Assembly: GCF_003315175.1 (NCBI RefSeq)
Contig: NZ_QNRQ01000001.1
Span: 496,001-560,000 of the forward strand
Reading direction: 5' to 3'
From: Eoetvoesiella caeni
Lineage (GTDB): Bacteria; Pseudomonadota; Gammaproteobacteria; Burkholderiales; Burkholderiaceae_B
DNA length: 64,000 nt
The position numbers were made by a program, and so were the translations under genes. A model generated the notes under the pieces. The model did not search any database and was not told the origin of the DNA. It saw only the letters and a program-made list of their open reading frames with translations. Within the stretch, counting starts at the first letter, position 1, and every line of letters begins with the position of its first letter. Below are positions 18,626 to 27,089 of the stretch, piece by piece.

Positions 18626-19045
18626 TTACACCAGGCAGGCTTTAATGCGCTCGGCCATGGCCTTGAGTTCGTCCTGAGGCGCAAGCACAGCGGCGTGCAT
18701 GCGCAATACCGTACCGGCGGCGTGAGGAATGACATGAAAGTGGCAGTGCGGTACGGTCTGCCCCGCCGCCGCGCCGTTCAACTGAGCCACATGCAGGCCT
18801 TCGACCCCCAGGGCCTTCTTGACGGCAATGGCTATGCGGCGCGTGGTCCGGATGCAGGCTTGCGCGCCCGCTTCCGATAAATCCAGCAAATTGACGGCCG
18901 CTTCTTTGGGCACAATCAAGACATGCCCCGGCGCCTGGGGCATCAAGTCCATGAACGCCAAGGTCTCGGTATCTTCATACACCGCAATGCAGGACGCCTC
19001 GCCACGCAAAATCTTGGCAAATATATTGTTGCTGTCGTAAGCCAT
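18626..19045 (-). CDS. HIT family (histidine triad) protein
   Basis: A 139-residue nucleotide hydrolase/transferase of the HIT superfamily. The triad HCHFHVIP near residue 97 supplies the catalytic histidines; the N-terminal part NIFAKILRGEASCIAVYEDTE is typical of the HinT-like bacterial group. GAGG lies eight bases before the ATG at 19045. Substrates are usually AMP-lysine or AMP-amide adducts. It converges with the drug-pump operon and shows no functional link to it. Confidence 0.92.
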   Translation of the reverse strand: MAYDSNNIFAKILRGEASCIAVYEDTETLAFMDLMPQAPGHVLIVPKEAAVNLLDLSEAGAQACIRTTRRIAIAVKKALGVEGLHVAQLNGAAAGQTVPHCHFHVIPHAAGTVLRMHAAVLAPQDELKAMAERIKACLV

Positions 19046-19289
19046 CTTCAAAACCTCAACGTCTTTAAATTATCGTCAAACCGTACGGCGCAAGCCGCCG
19101 CTTGTTATGCATGTTACATCGGAACGAGCCTTGGCCGGCGCGCCTGCGAAATTCCGCTAGCCGGCAAACAGAGCGCCCCGCACGACCGCGCAAAGCGAAA
19201 AAATGTAAAATTGCACCAGGCTTTCAAGCGTGGACGACCTCGCTTTACTCTCTCGACCGTGGTGACGGCACCACCCTTGGAAAGATGCA

Positions 19290-19718
19290 ATGCAAGTGTA
19301 TCAACGCAGTATCAAAGAAAGAATAGTGCACGCCCTTCTGTTCGAAATCCTGGCAATCGGAATATCCGCCCCCTTGGCGGCCTGGCTCACCGGCAAGAGC
19401 ATCGTCAGCATGGGCATCCTGACAGCCGTCATCGCCTTCATGGCCATAGTCTGGAACATGCTCTACAACTGGATGTTCGACAATCTGCAAAATCGCTATC
19501 GGTTCGAACGCACGGTGTGGATCCGAATGCTGCATGCTTGCGGATTCGAGCTTGGCCTGATCCTGGTCGCCGTACCGTTCGTGGCGTGGTGGCTTGACGC
19601 CACGCTGCTGTATGCCCTGATCACAGACATCGGACTCGTCCTGTTTTACTTGCCTTACGCCTTCTTTTTCAATTTGGGCTACGACAAGCTAAGAGAACGG
19701 TTCATTCCCTCTGCGTAG
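19290..19718 (+). CDS. PACE family efflux transporter
   Basis: A 142-residue inner-membrane protein with four hydrophobic segments arranged as two bacterial transmembrane pair (BTP) domains. It fits the proteobacterial antimicrobial compound efflux family, of which AceI exports chlorhexidine. The acidic residue in helix 1 (RIVHALLFEILAI) aligns with the functionally important Glu15 of AceI, and the repeated WNMLYNWMFD and RFERTVWIRMLHA segments are family landmarks. GGAAAG precedes the ATG. A GC hairpin follows the stop. Confidence 0.9.
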   Translation: MQVYQRSIKERIVHALLFEILAIGISAPLAAWLTGKSIVSMGILTAVIAFMAIVWNMLYNWMFDNLQNRYRFERTVWIRMLHACGFELGLILVAVPFVAWWLDATLLYALITDIGLVLFYLPYAFFFNLGYDKLRERFIPSA

Positions 19719-19741
19719 CATTGGCTCCGCCGGCTTTCGGA

Positions 19742-19764
19742 CCGCCCGCAATAGATGCGGGCGG
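19742..19764 (+). terminator. Hairpin between PACE gene and small lipoprotein gene
   Basis: CCGCCCGCA and TGCGGGCGG form a perfect 9-bp stem with a five-base loop, followed on the plus strand by CTTTGCC. The T-run is weak, so it may end both convergent transcripts only partially. Confidence 0.5.
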
Positions 19765-19800
19765 CTTTGCCGGGGTTGGACTGAATAGCGGCGACGCGGC

Positions 19801-19971
19801 TCAACAACGCCCTTTTTTCGCTTGTCCGGGCGGACAAAATCCCCCATCCCTGTTGTCATGCGGATAGCGGTCGTAGTATCCATCGTGGTCGTAATAGCCG
19901 CCACGGTCGTGAACATATCCAACGCACCCCGACATTGCGGACAACATCAAGGCAATCAATAGCAATCTCAT
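19801..19971 (-). CDS. Small Tyr/Gly/Asp-rich lipoprotein (56 aa)
   Basis: The reading frame gives a clear lipoprotein signal MRLLLIALMLSAMSGC with the lipobox cysteine at position 16. A short mature part follows, rich in Gly, Tyr, Asp and His (GGYYDHDGYYDRY). It ends in CPPGQAKKGRC, a proline- and lysine-containing C-terminus that recurs in small secreted proteins of proteobacteria as far as I recall. AAGAGA lies upstream of the ATG. Function is unknown; two cysteines near the end could form a disulfide. It is too short for most gene callers, so it may be unannotated in relatives. Confidence 0.7.
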   Translation of the reverse strand: MRLLLIALMLSAMSGCVGYVHDRGGYYDHDGYYDRYPHDNRDGGFCPPGQAKKGRC

Positions 19972-20360
19972 CGTTATCTCTTAGTGTTTGTAACGTTATT
20001 GATTCTAGCCATGGCTTGGGCCCGGGGTCTTGCAAACCGTAACCAAGAGTCTCATTCGATAAGAACACTATGGCGGCTCGCCTCAAGCGGATATATTTGG
20101 ATGCGCTTATCGCCGGTCCTGTCGGCCATATGTCCGATTGATGCGAGAGCACCAGCCAAACATACTGAGTCATGCAAATACCCGGTGCTAATGTCTGTTC
20201 TGGCACGTTCGCAAATCGGGCACAACGGTCCGCTCGGACCGTACACAAACCTCATCGGTTAGACGAGATCGGCCCAATGCGGCCGGCCGCCGCATTTCAT
20301 CTTGGCGGTCTTACAGCGACACTTAGCTTCGCAGTCCTGCAAGACGGAGGACATACGCAC
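19972..20360. other. Intergenic region, no gene seen
   Basis: This 389-base stretch separates the divergent small lipoprotein gene and the 90-residue hypothetical gene. Several short open frames exist on both strands, but none has a ribosome binding site together with plausible composition. No clear terminator or RNA structure was seen. Confidence 0.4.
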
Positions 20361-20633
20361 ATGATCGATAAACGACCCAATGGCCATATGGATATAGAAC
20401 TGGAAGCCGCATGGAAAAAACTGCTTGGAATCTTTATGCGCGAAGACTCGACGGTTGCGGAAGAGTACCTGTACGACTCTCACTCCACCTTGAGCTTCAA
20501 CAATAACAAGCTGATTCAAATCCTGGAGTGGGCGCGCGGCGCCCATCTTATAGAGCCCGCAGAAGAAATCGGCCGAATCCGCTTGACGCCACAGGGCAAG
20601 AACGGCTGGCGCAACACACGGGACACGCCCTGA
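20361..20633 (+). CDS. Hypothetical protein (90 aa)
   Basis: I do not recognise a family. The protein is soluble, with a predicted helix IELEAAWKKLLGIFMRED, a second helix LIQILEWARGAHLI and a C-terminal RIRLTPQGKNGW stretch reminiscent of the wing of a winged-helix fold. GGAGG lies ten bases before the ATG at 20361, and a hairpin terminator follows. It is flanked by the small lipoprotein gene (divergent) and the cold-shock gene (convergent). Confidence 0.6.
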   Translation: MIDKRPNGHMDIELEAAWKKLLGIFMREDSTVAEEYLYDSHSTLSFNNNKLIQILEWARGAHLIEPAEEIGRIRLTPQGKNGWRNTRDTP

Positions 20634-20687
20634 GCCGTCGCGCCATGGAGGCGGCGTTGTGGCCGCATAGACGGCACGCGCAAAAAA

Positions 20688-20716
20688 GCCGAACCCAATG
20701 CATCAAAGGGTTCGGC
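20688..20716 (+). terminator. Rho-independent terminator after the hypothetical gene
   Basis: GCCGAACCC and GGGTTCGGC form a perfect 9-bp stem with an 11-base loop, preceded by an A-run and followed by CTTGTTTGCTT. Confidence 0.7.
20695..20707. repeat. 13-bp direct repeat, copy 1
   Basis: CCAATGCATCAAA occurs here in the loop of the upstream terminator and again at 20759-20771, where it overlaps the cold-shock gene's last codons and stop (TTTGATGCATTGG on the minus strand). Confidence 0.5.
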
Positions 20717-20734
20717 CTTGTTTGCTTGATAGCC

Positions 20735-20761
20735 TGGCGCCGGCCGTCAAGGCCGGCGCCA
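20735..20761 (-). terminator. Strong GC hairpin after the cold-shock gene
   Basis: TGGCGCCGGCC and GGCCGGCGCCA form a perfect 11-bp stem with a five-base loop five bases past the cold-shock stop codon. The tail on the minus strand is not T-rich, so it may work mainly as an mRNA 3'-end stabiliser. Confidence 0.5.
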
Positions 20762-20771
20762 ATGCATCAAA
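20759..20771. repeat. 13-bp direct repeat, copy 2
   Basis: Second copy of CCAATGCATCAAA, covering the stop codon of the cold-shock gene on the minus strand; see the copy at 20695-20707. Confidence 0.5.
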
Positions 20772-20976
20772 TAACCTGGATCATAGTGGCTTGAGGGCCT
20801 TTCTGTCCTTCAGCAGCGACGAATGAAACGCGCTGATTCTCTTCAAGAGATTTGTGGCCAGAGCCCTGGATTTCGCTATAGTGCGCGAAAAGGTCTTTGC
20901 CGCCGGATTCGGGCGTAATAAAGCCAAATCCTTTGTCATTGTTGAACCATTTCACGATGCCAATTTCTGTTTTCAA
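20767..20976 (-). CDS. Cold-shock domain protein (CspA family), TTG start
   Basis: A 69-residue single-OB-fold nucleic-acid binding protein. RNP1 GFGFITP and RNP2 DLFAHYSEI are intact, with the usual aromatic residues for stacking on RNA. No ATG is available in frame; a TTG at 20976 has AGGA six bases upstream and keeps the family-typical start-to-GIVKWFN distance. Such proteins act as RNA chaperones. The long upstream stretch to 21148 can hold a structured 5' leader, as is common for csp genes. Confidence 0.93.
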   Translation of the reverse strand: MKTEIGIVKWFNNDKGFGFITPESGGKDLFAHYSEIQGSGHKSLEENQRVSFVAAEGQKGPQATMIQVI

Positions 20977-21148
20977 TGTAAGTCCTAAGTAAAAGAGGAA
21001 ATTATCCCTATAGCACTATGGACTGTAAAACGGCATAACACAACCATTATTTTTGTTTGATGCAATCGCCGGGCCGCACTTTCACGGTTCTTTGCCCCAA
21101 CGTGGTTCAATTGCCACAAAATGCGCTCTATATGAAGGCTGACGGCGC
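20977..21148 (-). promoter_or_regulatory. Putative csp promoter and leader region
   Basis: About 170 AT-leaning bases lie between the cold-shock start and the terminator of the upstream tRNA-Asn unit. Known csp genes have long structured leaders that respond to temperature. I cannot define a promoter or fold here by eye. Confidence 0.35.
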
Positions 21149-21186
21149 AAAAAGAAAAAAGCCCCGACGCTTACGCGCAAGGGCTT
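21149..21186 (-). terminator. Terminator of the tRNA-Asn transcript
   Basis: On the minus strand AAGCCC and GGGGCTT pair around a 15-base loop and are followed by TTTTTCTTTTT. It begins about 18 bases past the tRNA CCA end. Confidence 0.65.
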
Positions 21187-21204
21187 GATTTCCTGCTGAA
21201 TTCT

Positions 21205-21280
21205 TGGCTCCCCGAACTGGGTTCGAACCAGTGACCTGCGGATTAACAGTCCGTCGCTCTACCGACTGAGCTATCGGGGA
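21205..21280 (-). tRNA. tRNA-Asn (GTT)
   Basis: A 76-base cloverleaf on the minus strand: acceptor TCCCCGA pairs with TCGGGGA, the D-loop is AGCTCAGTCGGTAGAGC, the anticodon loop CTGTTAATC gives anticodon GTT, the T-arm contains GGTTCGAACC, and CCA is encoded. The 3' end shows no integrated element. Confidence 0.97.
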
Positions 21281-21530
21281 ATTAAAGAAGCAAGACTATA
21301 GCATATATCTTTTTAGTCGTGCAAGTCGGGCCAAAACACACCATGCAAAATGCTGGAAAGACAGGCAGGCGACTTTTAAATTTGCGCCAAAATGGCCCTA
21401 GCTTCGTTCTTTACATCTTAACATGGACGCAACTTGCACATTCTATACATGAAGCAAAGTCATCTAAATAAGAGTCATTTCTATCTATACTGGTATCTGC
21501 CGACTAACACCTCGATAAAACACATAGAAC

Positions 21531-22652
21531 ATGACTAAAAACACATCTCAAATCTACCGTGCCGACCATATCGGCAGCTTTCTTCGCCCCCAGTACCTGC
21601 TTGAAGCGCGTGAGCAATTCGCCAAAAAAGCCATCAGCGCCGAACAATTGCGCCTGGTCGAAGACAAAGCCATTGCCGAAATTGTCAGATTCCAGGAAGA
21701 AGTGGGCCTGAAGACCATCACCGACGGCGAGTTCCGCCGCACGTATTTCCATGTCGACTTCCTCAAACAAATTGGCGGCGTGCAAAGCGACGAGCCTTTC
21801 ACCATTGAAAAGCCGGACGGCACCCTGGAATTGGCGCCGCCTACCATCCGTGTCGTCGACAAAGTCCGGCATGCCAAGGACATTCAACTGGCGGACTTCA
21901 ATTACCTGAAAGGCCAGATTTCCGAGGGACATACCGCCAAAGTTACCATCCCCTCTCCCACCATGCTGCATTTTCGCGGGGGCCGTGCAGGCATCAGCCG
22001 CGACGCCTACCCGGAATTGGAACCCGATTTCTATCAGGACGTGGCCAACGCCTACGGCGATGAACTGCGCTCGCTGGCAGCGGCGGGCTGCACCTATGTC
22101 CAGATGGACGACACCAATCTGGCCTATTTGTGCGACGAGAAGATGCGTGAAGCCGCCCGCTCGCGCGGCGACGATCCCAACGAATTGCCATTGCGCTATG
22201 CCCGCTTCATCAACCTGGTGGTAGACCAGAAACCCGCAGGCATGACGCTGGGCATGCATCTGTGCCGCGGAAACTTCAAAAGCACGCATGCAGCCTCCGG
22301 CAATTACGAGCCTGTCGCCGAAGCGCTATTGTCAGCGATGAACCTGGATACCTATTTCCTGGAATACGACGATGATCGCAGCGGCGACTTCCGCCCCCTG
22401 CGGTTTTTGCCTAAGGACAAGCTGGTTGTGCTTGGACTGGTCACGACCAAGGTTGGCCAGATGGAGTCCAAGGATGACTTGAAGCGTCGTATCGAGGAAG
22501 CCTCCAAGTATGCGCCGCTGGATCAATTGGCCTTGTCTCCGCAATGCGGATTCTCCAGCACGGTGCATGGCAACAACATTGCGGTTGAAGACCAGCGCAA
22601 GAAGCTGCGCCTGGTCGTTGAAACAGCCCAAGAGGTCTGGGGCGACAACTAG
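21531..22652 (+). CDS. MetE C-terminal-like methyltransferase (YxjG/YxjH type)
   Basis: A 373-residue protein of the cobalamin-independent methionine synthase C-terminal family. It is half the length of MetE and lacks the N-terminal barrel. It begins with the family signature RADHIGSFLRP. Zinc ligands are visible as His243 and Cys245 in MHLCRGNF and Cys339 in SPQCGFSS, with a glutamate around position 278 (FLEYDDD). Such short proteins transfer methyl groups to homocysteine or related thiols from donors not always identified. The ribosome binding site is weak. A clear terminator follows. No cobalamin or methionine genes are next to it. Confidence 0.92.
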   Translation: MTKNTSQIYRADHIGSFLRPQYLLEAREQFAKKAISAEQLRLVEDKAIAEIVRFQEEVGLKTITDGEFRRTYFHVDFLKQIGGVQSDEPFTIEKPDGTLELAPPTIRVVDKVRHAKDIQLADFNYLKGQISEGHTAKVTIPSPTMLHFRGGRAGISRDAYPELEPDFYQDVANAYGDELRSLAAAGCTYVQMDDTNLAYLCDEKMREAARSRGDDPNELPLRYARFINLVVDQKPAGMTLGMHLCRGNFKSTHAASGNYEPVAEALLSAMNLDTYFLEYDDDRSGDFRPLRFLPKDKLVVLGLVTTKVGQMESKDDLKRRIEEASKYAPLDQLALSPQCGFSSTVHGNNIAVEDQRKKLRLVVETAQEVWGDN

Positions 22653-22683
22653 GCTTGGTTTTATAACTTCGAATTAGCGGTAA

Positions 22684-22708
22684 AAAAAGCGCCTTATCGG
22701 CGCTTTTT
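22684..22708 (+). terminator. Rho-independent terminator of the MetE-like gene
   Basis: AAAAAGCGCC and GGCGCTTTTT form a perfect 10-bp stem with a five-base loop, with the T-run included, 32 bases past the stop codon. Confidence 0.85.
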
Positions 22709-22855
22709 ACGTATACGAGGCAAGTTACATTTGGAGACGATAAGGAATCCGGTGGACCCTCCTTCGGGCCACCCAATGTTTTTGCGCTTTGGCGCCATTA
22801 ATAACCAACATGCGGTTCGGGCGAGTGCATTCGTCTGTCAGTGAATGGAAACACC

Positions 22856-23122
22856 ATGACCTACGAAACCAATCAAAGTATATTGTCGGCGATTCGCGAG
22901 GTCGAACGCTGGGTCCATACCGAAGGAACATCACCCAAGCCGGCCGCCATTGCGCAAGAAATCGTGCGTATCGGCAAGGACATAGGCGGAACCAAGCAGC
23001 GGGCCCTGCTGGCTGCCTTCGGCTTGTTGGCCGGCGGCCTGGAGATCAACCCCCACAATATCGCCTGGCTGATCCAGGACGGCTATGTCGGCTACCCGAC
23101 CGCGCCGACCTTCGATATCTAA
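22856..23122 (+). CDS. Hypothetical protein (88 aa)
   Basis: I do not recognise a family. The protein is soluble and mostly helical: helix NQSILSAIREVERWVHTE, then AAIAQEIVRIGKDIG and a glycine-rich LLAAFGLLAGGLEI segment. GGAA precedes the ATG at 22856; an alternative GTG is at 22841. It converges with the glycosyltransferase gene and the two stop codons overlap by four bases. Confidence 0.6.
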   Translation: MTYETNQSILSAIREVERWVHTEGTSPKPAAIAQEIVRIGKDIGGTKQRALLAAFGLLAGGLEINPHNIAWLIQDGYVGYPTAPTFDI

Positions 23123-24792
23123 GGCTTGATCTTGCACGAAGGCTCCGGCGGCACAATGCCCCAGGTCACTTCGATGGCAGGACTTTTGGCGGACGACCAC
23201 GGTATATCGACAACCCCGCGCCATTGAGCCTTGTCGTATAGCTTGATCAAGTCGGCCGCGGGCTCGCCGCGCGTCGTGGTGCTGTAAACAACCAACACTC
23301 CGCAATCCAGCGCCGTCGCCGGACTCAGCCAAGGCGACTCGAAATAATTGGCGTCAATGAAGACCTGGGTGTGCGGTTCGGCATGAACGGCAATGTTGCC
23401 GCCAAGCCATGTATCGGAAGCGACCAGGCCCAGCGGCAGCTGCGGTACATGTTCATGCCATACTTTTTGCATCTCAGCTGAAATAATAGCGCCCGGAAAT
23501 GTGGAGCGCGCGGTCCGGCCCGAGTAATAAGCCAAGGGTCCGCGCGCCAGCGCGTAGCCGACGGCCATGAGCACGTGCACCGCAACAACCAGTACTAGGG
23601 TCCGGCGCAAATTGACGCGCTCGTTGCCAAACAGCCACCACAGCGCAAAATAGCCGTACAGCATGAAAAAAGTGCTGGCCCACGAGGCCACCAGCCGGGT
23701 ACCAAGCAAAGCCGACACCAGCAAAGTAAGCACGAAGGGCCCCAGGCCTATCCACAACAGAAACGAACGGTCCCAGGCCGACATGTCTTTGGCGTAGCTT
23801 TCCGGGACGGCGCTAAACGAAAACCCGCCAGCCTGGCTTCCCGGACTGCTAGCACGCCCGGGGAAGCGCAGTACATTCCTGGCGCCTTGCCGCGGCATGG
23901 CTGCGTTTTCACCCCCTGCCAGAGTCTTGCGGACCTGCCTGGCGTCGCGCCTGATCCAGTAAAGCAAGGCCAACCACACCAAGACCATGGGGCTTAGCCG
24001 GGCCAGTTGGTCCAGCGTAAAGTCCAGCATGTCTTGCCAGACCTCCCAATAGCCGCTGGCAGCTATTGAGCTGTCGGCATACAACAAGGGCGCGAAATTG
24101 TGCTTGGCCAGCCAATACAAATGCGGCGACAACACCGCTATATATGCCGCCAACGCATAAGCAATACCCTTAAAGGTTGCCGCCTGGCGCAAATGCCCCT
24201 GACGCAGCATAAAACAAAAAAACACGGCAAACTGGATTAGAGCGCTGTATTTGGTCATTGTGGACAAAGCGCAGACAGCGCCAAGCCACAGCCAGGAACT
24301 GCGTTTCTGATAACGCAAGGCGCGGTAAAGCAGCCAGGTAGCGGCGGCTATGGACCACAACTGAGCCGTATTGTGGTTATAAATGGTGCCGCGCAAAGAA
24401 AAATATATGGTGGTCGACACCATCAGGGTGGCAATCAGCGCGCGCCGCGGCGTGGTGAATTCACAGCCCAGCAACCAGACAAACCACAAGGCCAACGCCG
24501 AAAAAATCTGGCCGGCAAAGAAAGTAAGCCACACGGGCTTGCCGACCACCGAGGTCAATGCATAAAGCACCCAGGAAGGAAAAGGCGGGTGCTTGTAATA
24601 GCCAAGCTCGAAGCTAGAGGCCCAAACGAGCTCTTCCATTCCGTCCAGGTCGGGTGCCCGATGGCTGACGCCGCACAGCACAGTCCACAACACAACCATT
24701 CCCAACAGCAGCAAAAAAAACCGCCATTTCAGGCCGTTGCGCATGTTTTCACGACCGGGTATGCCGTGCATGCCCACTACCTTGTTTATCAT
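23119..24792 (-). CDS. GT39/ArnT-like membrane glycosyltransferase
   Basis: A 557-residue membrane protein of the PMT/ArnT superfamily (GT-C fold) with about 11-13 membrane segments and a soluble C-terminal part. The first periplasmic loop holds DGMEELVWASS, matching the acidic substrate/lipid-phosphate site, and YYKHPPFPSW is the typical conserved loop of bacterial GT39/GT83 proteins. It would transfer a sugar from an undecaprenyl-phosphate donor, e.g. to lipid A or a glycan. The start is uncertain: ATGs at 24792, 24771 and 24744 are all possible, the middle one having AAGG at good spacing. No partner arn genes are nearby. Confidence 0.85.
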   Translation of the reverse strand: MINKVVGMHGIPGRENMRNGLKWRFFLLLLGMVVLWTVLCGVSHRAPDLDGMEELVWASSFELGYYKHPPFPSWVLYALTSVVGKPVWLTFFAGQIFSALALWFVWLLGCEFTTPRRALIATLMVSTTIYFSLRGTIYNHNTAQLWSIAAATWLLYRALRYQKRSSWLWLGAVCALSTMTKYSALIQFAVFFCFMLRQGHLRQAATFKGIAYALAAYIAVLSPHLYWLAKHNFAPLLYADSSIAASGYWEVWQDMLDFTLDQLARLSPMVLVWLALLYWIRRDARQVRKTLAGGENAAMPRQGARNVLRFPGRASSPGSQAGGFSFSAVPESYAKDMSAWDRSFLLWIGLGPFVLTLLVSALLGTRLVASWASTFFMLYGYFALWWLFGNERVNLRRTLVLVVAVHVLMAVGYALARGPLAYYSGRTARSTFPGAIISAEMQKVWHEHVPQLPLGLVASDTWLGGNIAVHAEPHTQVFIDANYFESPWLSPATALDCGVLVVYSTTTRGEPAADLIKLYDKAQWRGVVDIPWSSAKSPAIEVTWGIVPPEPSCKIKP

Positions 24793-24964
24793 ATCGACTG
24801 TCTCTCGAACCGAAGCTTAATTTCTGTTACCTTTACCATCCATCGGCAAAACATGGATACGGGCTGACATGGATTTTAAATTACTATGCTAGCCTGCGGT
24901 TCCTGCCCCTGTCCCGATACGGGGCGCCTTGCCGCCATTGCGGTTCAACCCTTCCGGAAACCCC

Positions 24965-26029
24965 ATGAACGACAGTCAAACCACCTACTACCGCAGCTTC
25001 GTCATCCTGCTGCTTTTGGTTTCAGTGGCCTTTGCCTGGGTGCTGCGTCCCTACTTCGGCGCCATTTTCTGGGGAACCGTCCTCGCGATCAGCTTCTCGC
25101 CGCTGCACCGGCGCCTAAGCTACGCCATGAAGGGCCGCCGCCCCAATGCCACAGCCTTGCTGACCCTGCTGATTTGCCTGCTTATTGTTATTTTGCCGCT
25201 TACCTTGCTTACCGGTTCCCTGGTCAAGGAAGGAGCATCGCTCTATAAGCGGATCGAGAGCGGGCAATTGAACCTGGGCCTTTATTTCGAGCAAATCGTC
25301 AGTGCCCTGCCGCCTTCCATTCATCAAACCCTGGACCATTTCGGCCTGTCCGATATTTTCAGCATCCAGGAAAAACTATCCGCGGGAGCGCTGCAAGCCA
25401 GCAAGTTCCTGGCTTCGCAAGCTGTAAATATCGGCCAGAACACATTCGAATTCCTGATCAGCTTCGGCATCATGCTGTATTTGTTGTTCTTCCTGCTGCG
25501 CGACGGCGGTGTCCTGGGACGCAAGATCATGGGGTCGATACCGCTGGGCGGCGAACAAAAAACACTATTGCTGCAAAAGTTCATCACGGTCGTCAGGGCC
25601 ACGCTGAAGGGCAATATCGTCGTGGCCGCCACCCAAGGCGTGCTGGGCGGCTTCATTTTCTGGATATTGGGTATTGAGGGTGCCTTGCTCTGGGGCGTGC
25701 TCATGGCCTTCCTGTCTTTGTTGCCCGCCATCGGCGCCGCGATCATTTGGCTGCCCGTAGCCATTTATTTCCTGGTGACCGGAGCCATCTGGCAAGGCAT
25801 TGTATTGATTCTGTTCGGCGTGCTGGTTATTGGCCTGGTCGACAACATATTGCGCCCGCTGCTGGTGGGCAAAGATACCAAAATGCCCGACTATGTCGTC
25901 CTCATTTCCACTTTGGGAGGCTTGGCCACATTCGGGCTTAATGGTTTTGTAATCGGTCCATTGATCGCGGCCCTGTTCATTGCCACCTGGGACCTATTCC
26001 CTAAAGCACGGACGCAATCCTCCGAGTAA
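24965..26029 (+). CDS. AI-2E family transporter (PerM/TqsA-like)
   Basis: A 354-residue inner-membrane protein with about eight hydrophobic segments. The N-terminal part VAFAWVLRPYFGAIFWGTVLAISFSPLHRRL and the C-terminal part with IGLVDNILRPLLVGKDTKMPDYVVLISTLGG-type residues (DNxLRP, GG) are hallmarks of the family. Members export autoinducer-2 or act as Na+/H+ antiporters; no AI-2 genes are here. ATG at 24965 follows CCGGAAA; a 12-residue upstream extension is unlikely. Confidence 0.93.
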   Translation: MNDSQTTYYRSFVILLLLVSVAFAWVLRPYFGAIFWGTVLAISFSPLHRRLSYAMKGRRPNATALLTLLICLLIVILPLTLLTGSLVKEGASLYKRIESGQLNLGLYFEQIVSALPPSIHQTLDHFGLSDIFSIQEKLSAGALQASKFLASQAVNIGQNTFEFLISFGIMLYLLFFLLRDGGVLGRKIMGSIPLGGEQKTLLLQKFITVVRATLKGNIVVAATQGVLGGFIFWILGIEGALLWGVLMAFLSLLPAIGAAIIWLPVAIYFLVTGAIWQGIVLILFGVLVIGLVDNILRPLLVGKDTKMPDYVVLISTLGGLATFGLNGFVIGPLIAALFIATWDLFPKARTQSSE

Positions 26030-26137
26030 ATCCGTACAGGTTATGGCCGCGACGGACTCGCACCGCGCACGATAGACGCGCCTTGCCATCTTGTATATCA
26101 TCAAACAACTTTTAACATTTATTAACTATTACGCACC

Positions 26138-26884
26138 ATGCATACCGCTAGCCCGCCAGCCGAAGACGAAGTCGATCCGCATGCAGTTACTTCGCCATTG
26201 GAAATTCTGTCGATCTTGCGCGCTATCGAAAAAAACAAGACGCTGATACGCATGCATGCCAGCCGCCCGAACAGCACTATTGTCACCACGCTGCTGGAAA
26301 TTCGTACCGAAGACCGAACGATCGTCCTGGATTGCGCGCCGCAAGAAGATATAAATCAACGGCTTATCGCGGCAGACAGCGTTACCTGCGAAGCCTCGCT
26401 GGACAGCGTCAATATCCGCTTTCATGTCGCCCAGATCCAAAGCTGCACGCACGACAATCGGCCCGCGCTTTACTGCGGGCTGCCTGCCCAGCTTTCACGC
26501 ATACAGCGGCGCGACGCGTATCGTATAAGCACTCCTATTGCCAACCCGGTGCAATGCAAGCTTATCCACAACGAGACGCCCATCACGCTTACCTTGGACG
26601 ATATCAGCACCTCGGGCTTAGGAGCTTTCGATGACGACCAGAAGCTGGATCTGACGCTTGGCCGTCTGTATCCGGACTGTAGCGTGGACCTGCCAGGCGT
26701 GGGACAAATCATCGTAAGTTTGCGCGTTGCCTATTCCGAGCAGCGTACAACCGCAAACGGCAAGGTACGCCAACGTATTGGGTTTTCATTCGAGAATCCC
26801 GGCCGTGCAACTGAAATGACTGTGCAGCGCTACGTCAGCAAACTAGAGCGCGACCTCATCGCCAAAAAGAAGGGCTTCGCCTAA
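26138..26884 (+). CDS. ycgR: YcgR-type flagellar brake protein, PilZ domain (copy 1)
   Basis: A 248-residue c-di-GMP effector with an N-terminal YcgR domain (residues about 18-110) and a C-terminal PilZ domain (about 118-235). The c-di-GMP motifs are complete: QRRDAYR (RxxxR) at the domain junction and DISTSGLG (D/NxSxxG). YcgR slows the flagellar motor when c-di-GMP rises. No flagellar genes are in the window. It is followed 205 bases later by a paralogue sharing the same layout, a tandem duplication. Confidence 0.93.
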   Translation: MHTASPPAEDEVDPHAVTSPLEILSILRAIEKNKTLIRMHASRPNSTIVTTLLEIRTEDRTIVLDCAPQEDINQRLIAADSVTCEASLDSVNIRFHVAQIQSCTHDNRPALYCGLPAQLSRIQRRDAYRISTPIANPVQCKLIHNETPITLTLDDISTSGLGAFDDDQKLDLTLGRLYPDCSVDLPGVGQIIVSLRVAYSEQRTTANGKVRQRIGFSFENPGRATEMTVQRYVSKLERDLIAKKKGFA

Positions 26885-27089
26885 ACAAGCTTGCCGGGTT
26901 CAAGCGCGGACCGCCGCGCCATGCCCGTACCCCGCTCCTACTTATTCCCGATTGCCGCCACGCCGGCCTGGAACAGGCTTGCCTTTGCCAACAGGCCCGT
27001 CTTTTCCACTGGGGTCTTACAGGATATACATAATACATTTTTACTGATATTGTTACTTGCTATTTACATTATCATTGATGGCGGCTTTC

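Noticed and set aside
20052-20255. Minus-strand frame with CPICERA motif
   Set aside because: No ribosome binding site, no family match that I can recall and poor codon composition; the CxxC alone is insufficient.
21205-21280. tRNA-Asn as an integration site for a mobile element
   Set aside because: No integrase, no repeated tRNA 3' end and no foreign genes lie on either side; neighbours are ordinary housekeeping genes.
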